DNA of 64,000 bases. It comes from Candidatus Lindowbacteria bacterium RIFCSPLOWO2_12_FULL_62_27. Lineage in GTDB: Bacteria > Lindowbacteria > 2-12-FULL-62-27. How positions within the stretch are numbered: position 1 is the stretch's first letter; each line of letters begins with the position of its first letter. The stretch spans positions 124,001 through 188,000 of the forward strand of contig MFPR01000006.1 in the NCBI GenBank assembly GCA_001784175.1, written 5' to 3'. The notes under the pieces were generated by a model. That model was not told the origin of the DNA. It was given only the letters and a program-made list of their open reading frames with translations, and made no database searches. Of the stretch, positions 21,001-23,080 are shown in pieces. Position numbers and translations under genes: made by a program.

Positions 21001-22063
21001 CGAAACGGAGCCGGTGGTCGCGCTCACGGTCACGCAAAACGGCGACACCGTCTACACCGTGGGCATTGCGAGCGATAGCGCCGCCTTCAATATCGGCGTG
21101 GCGGTCGCGACGGTCCTCGGCCCGAACATTTTTGTGGCGCGCCTGACCGACTCGTACGGCCGCGCCTTTTATGACACCGTGCGGATCAACCGCCTGACGG
21201 GCGAGGTTTCGGCGATGTCGTTGCCGAGCGGCATGACCACACAGCTTCCGCAAAGCACGCGCTCCGAGACCTGGGTGGGCGTGCTGTCGTTTGCGGACAC
21301 CGCCGCGCCAGCGCGCGTGGCCGTTCCGCTCTACGACCCTGTCCGCGGCGCCTATACGAATTCATGGAACATCAACATTCAGCCGAAGGATTCCGGCACG
21401 AACCTGACCGTGCGCCGCGCCCCGGACACGGTGGCGCTCCGGCTGACGGCCGGCGCCTCGCTCGGATCCAGCTTCCAGTTCACCGCCTTCGAGTTCACGC
21501 TGTACGACGCCGCCGGAAGCAGCATCGGCGCCAGCGAGGGCAGTTTCCAGACGCTGTCGCTGTCGATCGATCCGACCGGCATGGATCTGGGCACGAGCCT
21601 CCTGACGGACCTGCGGCTCTTCACGTTCAACGAAGCGACGCTCGCCTGGGACCAGGTGGCGGGCAGCGGATACAATCCGGTGACCGGCCAGGTCGAAGGC
21701 AACCTGCAGCACTTGTCGTTCTACGCCGTCCTGCCGGCGGTGGCCGTGGCCGGCGACCTCAACAACGTCGTCGTCTATCCGAATCCCTTCAAACCCAATT
21801 CCGGCAACGCGCGCGCCGGCCGCGAATACGACGGCACGGTCGGGTCCGGCATCACCTTCTCGAACCTCACCGCCTTCGCGCGCATCACGATCTTCTCGCT
21901 CGACGGCGTCAAGGTCGACGAGTTCGAAGTCGCCGGCACGGGCCGGGTCCAGTGGGACGCCAAGAATTCCCAGGGCCGCCCGGTCGCCAGCGGCGTGTAT
22001 CTGTACCTCATCGAATCCGGCTCGGGAGAGAAATTTGCCGGGAAGGTCGCGGTGGTCCGGTAA
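2..22063 (+). CDS. Giant secreted multidomain GH57-like amylase/pullulanase-type protein with FN3, starch-binding-like and Ig-like repeats; 5' end outside window
   Basis: Uninterrupted ORF of at least 7352 codons; motifs HWHMHQPIYWP (twice), FP[SP]E[NS], HDGDN; FN3 signatures (LxWxxNxExDLAGYxVYRS); C-terminal FlgD/T9SS-like domain ending in ...GKVAVVR. Confidence 0.9.
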   Translation, partial: GVSAAKTYVDATPNATTQQTTYQVTGLVNGDTYWFVVRAEDATTGNGGPGGGKEDTNLVERPARPTGVSSPVVNGAVATFNYVGGAVAKVKGSWKVTGGSAGVYTAIYDTQWDGGLATPMVLNGSVWTITLTLDPNKTFEYGFDIDGAWTNDPLNANHAANGNDQLTTARSATSDSSAPAFAGLASATDVASGGKVNLSWTAATDSTPPITYNIYFTNDTGAQVSKSYVDNTPDLTTASTSYQVTGLRNGWTYWFTVRAEDATTGSVGPHGGLQDTNLVERSATPSGNTAPVANAQSVSTNQNTSKTITLTGSDANGDPLTFAIGSAPANGALGAVTSAGATSATVVYTPNANFNGADNFIFTASDGVLTSGSATVSITVNAPPQGKPAIYIAHHWHMHQPIYWPDENVVATENNGRYGFSVVSVHSDRTGPYTTWPADAVQNAMWNGLAHGGASVSFTGSLTENLNTLEGSGWGFYGWKNRWRESQNWTTSLGNKRLDIVIFPYFHSMQPLIPDKWVRSGIQRYKGMYAGTWSTGTLSKGMFPSENSLSPHMIPALVDEGIEWVMVDNVHFDRATQGYPWSSSGNLYEPNPSDIVNPNPNDWVQLTNIWAPTKISGRWGHQPHYVEYVDPTTGVSKKIIAIPTERYMGNEDGRGGYGALQYESVISQLEPYNTDPSHPVLVVLHHDGDNYGGGTEGYYHGNYSAMIDWLKANPSRFQLTTVQDYLSMFPPDPSDIIHIEPGSWSGADNGDPEYKKWNGDPGADGYSPDRNSWMTLMAALNRIETAEQINAGHPNVATAKRRIEVGMTSCYWYWDGSPPWDYHVTRASNEAVWLADQVITTGQDRTPPSIYLPQRDPYNPAGKEWGIQMGSNLKIFGPVYDVSGLRRVELKYRIDDDGFNPVPDHANEVIAGGAGVGAWQVLSMTVDPFPASRSNPAPTYRADIYAATITGLTDKLIDYYVEAEDFQGNVAKSPIQHVKFGGLGGGGTGGGGQTTIFIPSNPTQNDTILISGSKTGKLHWAVNNWTRPDTAYWPAGTFGYNSQAVQTPLDANFKVVLGPFNIAGKTVTEINFVFNWNDGSWDNNGGLNWKILLSVDAQAPAAPAAPVLTARNAAVDVSWRANAEADLAGYKLYRASGAAYALIAQPAKTAALYQDTGVTNGTTYTYVLQAVDNAGNVGDSSPAASATPLATDTAAPSAPASLAIQAQQLSNLLTWTRNLETDHQDYLLLRSNSAGSGYSTIATPDSTVTTYTDGSLTAGDTKYYILKARDVTGNASDSSAVVFAAARPDPPPQAPTGLTAWLWDRSIRLTWNRNAESDLAGYNLLRATAAGGPYAQVNGALITDTQYTDSPLTNGTAYYYVVTSKDTANGESPNSAEATATPKPLIAVHFRVDVTGQIGVSVVRIAGDRFTPPWSAASNALRDLGSGVWGETFQLPLASLQYKYVVNSVSFEPDFATASGKRELTVADQYGDSRMFVSNRWGVSGDAYPAAPAGLTASSKTGRVDLRWNRNSTEYDVTGFNVYRSTTPGAGYVKISSLLNDTSYADITVTNGDTYYYVIRAEDAARQEGPGSNEVRATPGPNVPPAVPSGLSAAAGDRRVTLTWTANTEPDLAGYHVLRGAASGGPYTRQNVDTVLVGAYVDTGVNNGDTYYYVVQAVDREDSRSANSAEVSASPKAPDTTAPAAPSGLTAVAGDRRVTLTWTGSAESDTLGYNVYRSSSSAGGPYVKLNGGVVLSAAYADVSVTNGVKYYYIVKALDRVLNESDSSTSASATPIGSTGGIEERTIDGDFLDWKHSDVRFLDPVADNSYLWWDVLSPNQQALDPARDLIALYSREGQNDYYFRIDFHDLAFNVEQTALDFYLAIDFDPTRGQSFLPDFVDATTDRPWELCIAVFNSTAQAFYKPDWTTVTSVVVNGVSVNPMRGIKYHSQQDAVEFAIAKQVLINLGWTPGAPLNLQVFSTRDGTNGGLGEAPQLPDITDAIPDNASIHDGVINGAVSTDSTVGRAKYSVILHGNQSLNEAGSINRWIRDDVAVTPNNKPSGYFRALQSHEAYRAPVNIHVSGSLAAVLDMANSNNPLNDGPTFNQLIRQFVDDNWNDNRMGHIIGGVYAEHIMPYFRDDASIGVYVNSTATEYKTKALTSYYSLTRPPRVFWIPERVIDGATLGNILTDARTGQPSGYTATVLDQITHLRLWFGENQPHKIHKINGVLCFMINDMPDDRKFWSQDGGANYQVRKLLLDLARDTDQEQLVLVFDDWEAYAGRSFASQTVINENPDQYDNTIRWIANHPWVEVVTLEQVLDRNWGPVDHGTNLNLPKSTYQWLLHATEGNYDNWYFGSSQEASFQNTVPVLTGKQYGVKTPIASGKKYGSIWDAGTILRDVWDDIKNAPANELKKLAELGYTHLIYESAWHDEDYTEKAWDANYNWLEPDLTSDNVVFWALDLHGHIRQVSGIVDAAKWAEDVRTGAQSAGTVVQSKDVDHDGENEYILKNNRVYALFENDGGRMVMGFAYDAARGGIELIGNSIANAAFEGEEEDVVRRVSALADMNGGAYVNALYSVTTGADTIGLVSPDGLIKKTVRLPSGAGTLDVTYNESVTGALNVRMGLVGNLYDMVFTGERKIQTIGSAGGSFYGIKNTNGGQVYVTFNQATLNTGFTDGTPDNTNSPFVRQIELAGNGTFSFSLTLNTSDTLYIPDTPAAPAGLAAAAYNGRVALSWQAVPDTNVAGYHVYKSGTSGGPYTQCNADTVTIPVYSVYGLNNGETYYFVVRAVSQKGVQSPNSNEVRAVPVTSISVTFTIDLRSLPTYGLAQMAGNALSPAWTPGPFTMPANGGGTFSITLPLTVGTVLQYKYVHDTTAWESDFTTTSKNRELTVADQGGGKMTVNNKWNVIGDPPPAVPNSASLEVGSDTIRIKWVHSADFDVVGYNVYRSQTTGGPYVRIASAGRIESHLDSGLTSGTRYYYIVRSLDQMGQESVSTPELNGLPGTNPPPAQVSGVAATAGVNQITVTWNANTEADLAGYNIYFTVTLNGVPQKLNSALITGTSYLHQNLSSSFSYTYWVCAVDNSGSEGLWSASVQQTPTPAGGSVPIYIAYHWHMHQPIYWPYENIVTTYSTRSNYSYVRDVLGWPDRVDAYTHNPIDNISRFSYLPNWGAQISYSGSLIENIDNMSAVGHSYYGGWSNRYAEGHGWSTSLGNRRTDLVAFGYHHPMMPFIHYRDLRLQVQMHRRKLTNRFGNPYSKGMFPPESAFSERMIPALLDEGIEWVMVDNLHLDHANKNFPWSISEKVNPPNRAEQVNNPQANYLSLSCQTNTSYKVSAPFSVTPHYTKYVDPATGTERKIIVVPLERTLGYDDSYGDRTPQQRLEAFLPYNTDPNHPMLVVLAHDGDNAGASGFRYYVETMGWLGGADPNKFRFTTVQDYLSMFPPDPNDVVHVTDGSWVGADLGDQELKKWMGDPYKNGVVDFTNGFSSDWNSWMVITAGKNRMMHAESIQPPSGDIGAIMDGTGNNTDKGWREFLVGEASCYWYWDGTVQWDEQPTRAVNAAMNFADAVIGAGTPPGSTPDNVGPTVFPLLREPYNPGAEEAFKGLQPSDFDVFTFIYDASGLTSVTLKYRIDADGENPLSDNANEVYGAGAGVGPWLTAAMSIKAFPNPPAAQLQPLYRASIYTARVSGLTNSLLDYYVEAVDGRGNVTKSDIHHVYVGQTVTSSVGSGVWQPSAPTSSDTILITATKAGYLHWGVNGWLKPDSSYWPSATAPYDNFSVETRLDANFHAVIGPFNKSQSVPRIDFVFRHDDGTWGKNNGADYRIDLIVDTIAPAAPTGLTATPDNQRVVLVWSAPVEADLTGYQVYRAADTAGPYALLVTTGRIATHTDTSVTNGVVYYYRLRAVDASGNASDTSAMVSATPSGVDLTPPARPTGVTLTSQEFAIRVAWTANREYDLSGYRVYRSTSAGSGYALAQTAGAAATSYTDGGMGLTDTYYYVITAFDSAGNVSDTTAAIGARALAAQPPARPANVSAAPGDSKVTVSWFANTEADLAGYNVYRSLSATNGFVKDNGSVLVLTIYNVNNLPNDSTYYFVVTAVDTGGNESDSSTVVSATPHGGIQVSFRMNASAAGALSAVQIAGDKFSPAWTPSATTLTNEGAGIWRVTKQFLVNERLQYKYIKDTTGWEGNFPANESVNREVTVVDHGGGRMFVSNAWNVDGDLLPAAPTGLAATAGNATAQLTWNANTEYDLAGYDIYRSTVSGSGFTKIAARVAGAAYPCTGLTNGTTYYFKVSAEDSALQEGPTSAQVSALPFVPDTTAPAAPSGVDAAVTGGTIRVTWARNAEADLSGYRVYRNTAAAGQFTALGGLISDTKYTDAASAGVTYYYVVRAQDSAGNLSDTSASDTALISGNAVAVDGHAGEWVGTAPTSDNTIAISGGEWIWKDAVGDQRSDAADPDSNYDLKEVRFTGDVAGMSMLVRMDNITDNTFPYLTLGVDRDPAATGGEQWFGQYIEATMNNAAWRDYEVILNGTKTGHFGVGAGGWTWKDTGASFISTANDVIEANFKWYSIGVTLPKKLRITMASARNNAGNPDEVFGADILDAVTTASGNTWSDVGDGQLDYYFDIGFNADGKVNTAPTAPAWAGPADGSTLSSDIVNFAWTWNDGDGQIAVTPMYELQVARDTVFATLVFTDSSTGFVTTRGHDFGGNGDYYARVRTRDDFDWSPWSAALKITISITNLPDGDPANWLGVASTASNTHTVSAGEWIWTDATLDERTDAADPDANYDLKELRLAGDSAHLYVLARFRDITSAALPYLSIALDKDRVSGSGERAFGGSSETQMDTRAFRDYELVMNNNKAGFYGAGAGGFTWSEKGNVTLSTANDAMEGRYHWSDLGVALPATVRFTAMTASNSGGNTAEIYQSDAVDAVTTINGNTWGDAQDGVINSSFDISFTRDGRVNAPPGKPVLISPAASATANTSAVTFVWSCRDPDSTSTASPRYRVQIANDSAFAQLVVDYVRAGLTSAYSYTFAGGDRYYWRVQEMDDFETSPWSDARDLTVDFFIPAVTLTAPANGLETSASFVKFAWSQPADDVSGFDLFTLEVSTTPAFTAVAHTVQTIDPNSWLLVTNGDTSYSWRVRARDRAGNEAVSSVRTLRIDTGVRVSLAAPDSGVRTADTTPSFSWSSPDADTYRFELSVAPTFSPLVDNALVTSTAYTPSALIYPNNTYFWRAVALDRAGNQTAAPARVIHIDTQVAVTLVAPPDLVDTSAVRPPFAWTGDADTYNFQISRQTTFATLVDSTTTTGLAYTPGANYPADTFYWRVIATDFVGNAATSASRTIVIDTGVRADLFGPADRVETNDTTPAFSWTGSGETYTFEISTSVGFAAVLDSVTTTSLAYTPAPGYAANSYFWRLTARNSVGGVKITPAWSIVIDTKAQASPASPADLFRTNALRPALSWTGDGRQFTVQVSKSAGFSPLVDNVTAAAFAYTPTADHAADTYFWRVIAEDTAGNFDTSAARTLVIDTSVVVALAGPTEAERTNLRSPAFTWTGDGDTYEYQISKSSAFGIVIDSQLLAGTAHTPSTAYVADTYFWRVLVWDRAGNSAAAAWRALVIDTFVSVSLTSPYDLYPTNHLRPAFAWSSDGETFVIQISRGSSFTTLHDSLTTAAFAYTASADYPADTYYWRVVARDPAGNTETTAARRVLVDTFVQATLAGPADGHETNVTAPAFSWTGNGDTYTIQISKTSAFTTLSDAATTGGLAHTPASGYGADTYWWRVISRDAAGNWDTTASRRVVIDTGARVVLLGPEQMFQTSDTRPTFTWSGDADTYTVQVSRASSFSTIYDQNDTTGGSYEPAQVSAYPADTYYWRVTGVDRLGNQETSAVRMLFVDTGLVVNANLPPDPNETNDTTPTFTWSGSGDTYTWQISLSAAFAPVADSLTTGGGTYTPSPGYRADTYYWRVAARDNAGNWDTTPARKLVIDTAAPSVPTVTSPADQAVTNKPAPTFAWSGDADSYVFELSKSSAFAALVSAETTLTSSSTVSSLAQDTYYYRVRGYDRAGNAGAFSAARTLYIDTQISVSPAAPADLHETSNPQPALTWTGEADTYVAQISTSSGFGTTVESALTTSSQFTPSSVLAANTYYWRILALDRAGNADTSPSRRFVIDTGVRVSLVAPAGFTRTNDTTPAFAWTGDADTYKLEVSRLNDFSILFDSLTTTGTTYASTRIYPHDTFYWRVSAIDRSGNNGITGLRVLHIDTIVSVALLTPADTSRTSAVRPVFAWSGDADSYRLQISTSPAFGTTVDDSIVFTTSFAPAFNYPADTYYWRVTGSDLAGNQITAASRLLVIDTHVSVTLASPANAFVTNNPRPAFSWTGDADTYTVQVSSDVNFGTLAHQNTVSSTTHTPAAGLPPDTYFWRVVARDVAGNILTTAARGFVIDTLVTVQLLSPSHLAKTGETQPTYTWTGTGDTYTLQASTSSTFATIFDSRTTTSVTFAATATYAPDTYYWRLIAMDRAGNVETSAARTLTVVSGVVVNLLSPEDTTYTNSLRPVFAWNGSGETFTFEISRTSAFSTLLDARSSAGSTHAPAIDYPADTYVWRVIVRDGLGRVDTSPARRLVIDTGVSVSLGDPGAGHSTKATSPAFAWSGDAETYVFQISKSAAFVPLVDSRTTALTAYTPASVYTADTYFWRVIASDRAGNVETSAARSLAVDTSVTVALSFPPDLQRTSSRRPAFTWSGDAETYTIQVSTSGAFATIADAQATNLTAYTPAADYAYDTHFWRVVATDRAGNVETSAARTLVIDSGAAVVVTPLGPADFRQTNETMPAFTWAGDADTYVVEVAANDPAFGAIYDSKTLTATSFTASRGFVYGIYFWRVTGSKTLGGRTVSAVRTLYIDTAVRVIPSFPPNDSDLQTPRPMMVWSGDGETYHVQVARNYEFTALHDSRVLRVTAYAPPFPYPAGAYFWRVIARDIAGNVETSATRRFNVTLSFDTVTARGFRFMPTLPIDTRPIVVLRGRVNETEPVVALTVTQNGDTVYTVGIASDSAAFNIGVAVATVLGPNIFVARLTDSYGRAFYDTVRINRLTGEVSAMSLPSGMTTQLPQSTRSETWVGVLSFADTAAPARVAVPLYDPVRGAYTNSWNINIQPKDSGTNLTVRRAPDTVALRLTAGASLGSSFQFTAFEFTLYDAAGSSIGASEGSFQTLSLSIDPTGMDLGTSLLTDLRLFTFNEATLAWDQVAGSGYNPVTGQVEGNLQHLSFYAVLPAVAVAGDLNNVVVYPNPFKPNSGNARAGREYDGTVGSGITFSNLTAFARITIFSLDGVKVDEFEVAGTGRVQWDAKNSQGRPVASGVYLYLIESGSGEKFAGKVAVVR
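185..500 (+). other. CBM48/AMPK-glycogen-binding-like module in ORF-A
   Basis: Translated GAVATFNYVGGAVAKVKGSWKVTGG...YGFDIDGAWTNDPLN resembles glycogen-binding early-set modules. Confidence 0.4.
1165..2530 (+). other. GH57-like catalytic module A
   Basis: YIAHHWHMHQPIYWP ... KGMFPSENSLSPHMIPALVDEGIEWVMVDN ... LVVLHHDGDNYGG. Confidence 0.75.
2978..3285 (+). other. CBM25/26-like starch-binding module, copy 1
   Basis: NPTQNDTILISGSKTGKLHWAVNNWTRPDTAYWPAGT...VFNWNDGSWDNNGG; duplicated at 11118. Confidence 0.55.
4158..4470 (+). other. CBM20-like starch-binding module, copy 1
   Basis: IAVHFRVDVTGQIG...LQYKYVVNSVSFEPDFATASGKRELTVADQ; three related copies in ORF-A. Confidence 0.55.
5980..7080 (+). 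other. Divergent GH57-like module B
   Basis: YSVILHGNQSLNE ... VNIHVSGSL ... RVFWIPERVIDG ... LVLVFDDWEAYAG matches the order of GH57 motifs. Confidence 0.5.
8367..8670 (+). other. CBM20-like starch-binding module, copy 2
   Basis: ISVTFTIDLRSLPTYGLAQMAGNALSPAWTPG...LQYKYVHDTTAWESDFTTTSKNRELTVADQ. Confidence 0.5.
9255..10660 (+). other. GH57-like catalytic module C
   Basis: YIAYHWHMHQPIYWP ... KGMFPPESAFSERMIPALLDEGIEWVMVDN ... LVVLAHDGDNAG. Confidence 0.75.
11118..11425 (+). other. CBM25/26-like starch-binding module, copy 2
   Basis: WQPSAPTSSDTILITATKAGYLHWGVNGWLKPDSSYWPSAT. Confidence 0.55.
12297..12603 (+). other. CBM20-like starch-binding module, copy 3
   Basis: IQVSFRMNASAAGALSAVQIAGDKFSPAWTPS...LQYKYIKDTTGWEGNFPANESVNREVTVVDH. 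Confidence 0.5.
15140..20915 (+). repeat. About 21 tandem Ig-like repeats of about 93 aa (~279 nt) in ORF-A
   Basis: Repeated V.V.L..P.D...T....P.F.W.GDADTY..Q.S....F......T....YTP...Y.ADTYYWRV.A.DRAGN..TS..R.LVIDT. Confidence 0.9.
21765..22063 (+). other. FlgD Ig-like / T9SS type A-like C-terminal domain of ORF-A
   Basis: VVVYPNPFKPN...ARITIFSLDGVKVDEFE...VQWDAKNSQGRPVASGVYLYLIESGSGEKFAGKVAVVR. Confidence 0.75.
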
Positions 22064-22992
22064 TGAAACGAGTTCTTTCTCTTGCCGTCCTGCTCATGCT
22101 GGCCGGTTGGACTGCCGCGCAGGCCGCCGGCCCGCACAAGAAGGCCGGGACGACCGGGGCGGCCTTCCTCAATATCTATCCCGGCGCGCGGTACGAGGCG
22201 CAGGGGGCGGCGGCCGTGGCGGACGCGGCCGGGGTCGACGCGATCTACTGGAACCCGGCGGGCCTTGCGGAGGCGAAGCGCCGGCAGCTTGCGTTTGTCC
22301 ATCACAATTATGTCCTCGACGTCAAAAACAATTATCTCGCGTACGCCCATCCCTCCGGCGGAAACGGCGTGATGGGGTTTGCGCTCTACCACGCGGACGC
22401 CGGCGTGCTCACGCGCACGGAAGTCGACGGCGCCGGCAATGCCGTGACGGGTCTTGGGTCCTTCGATGCCTACGATCTTGCGCTGTCGGTCTCGTACGCG
22501 AAGAAGCTGTTTGAGAACGCCTCCGTCGGGCTGACCGGCAAGTACATCCGGTCGGACATCGAATCGGAGCAGGGCGACGCCTGGGCCGTCGACGCGGGCC
22601 TGCAGTTCCGCCTGCTCGAAGCGTTTTCGGTGGGATTCGCCGCCCAGAATTTCGGCACGCAGATCAAGTTCCGCCAGCAGAAGGACGAATTGCCGCTCCA
22701 GTACAAGGCCGGCCTCGCCTACCACTTCATGCTGCGGTCCTGGAAGGCCCGGCTGGGCGCCGACATGACCGCGCCCGTGCGAAATCGCATGCACTACAAC
22801 GCCGGCCTGGAGGTTCGCCCCGTCGATTTCGCCGCGATCCGCGTCGGCTACGACCGCCGCAATCGCGACCTCAAGGAGTGGCTGACCGCCGGCTTCGGAC
22901 TTCAGATGGACAAGTGGACCCTCAATTACGCCTACGCGCCGCAGGGCTTCTTCAAGAGCTCCCACCGGATCGGCTTCGCCGTCGAATTTTGA
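22063..22992 (+). CDS. PorV/PorQ-family outer-membrane protein
   Basis: Signal peptide MKRVLSLAVLLMLAGWTAAQA; TGAAFLNIYPGARYEAQGAAAVADAAGVDAIYWNPAGLA; C-terminal beta-barrel with HRIGFAVEF end; TAATG overlap with ORF-A stop. Confidence 0.8.
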   Translation: MKRVLSLAVLLMLAGWTAAQAAGPHKKAGTTGAAFLNIYPGARYEAQGAAAVADAAGVDAIYWNPAGLAEAKRRQLAFVHHNYVLDVKNNYLAYAHPSGGNGVMGFALYHADAGVLTRTEVDGAGNAVTGLGSFDAYDLALSVSYAKKLFENASVGLTGKYIRSDIESEQGDAWAVDAGLQFRLLEAFSVGFAAQNFGTQIKFRQQKDELPLQYKAGLAYHFMLRSWKARLGADMTAPVRNRMHYNAGLEVRPVDFAAIRVGYDRRNRDLKEWLTAGFGLQMDKWTLNYAYAPQGFFKSSHRIGFAVEF

Positions 22993-23080
22993 TCCCGACT
23001 GCCGGCGCCGGTCTTCCGTACGCCGCCGATCTCTGATAAGCACACTAGCGACGACCGAAGACTGAGGATGGGAGACTGAC

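Noticed and set aside
14114-21253. Long minus-strand ORFs (996 aa at 14114-17104, 976 aa at 18323-21253; also 817 aa at 4988-7441 and 727 aa at 38111-40294)
   Set aside because: Antisense shadows of high-GC, repeat-rich coding DNA; translations are R/V/G-rich with no recognisable domains and lie fully under better-supported + strand genes.
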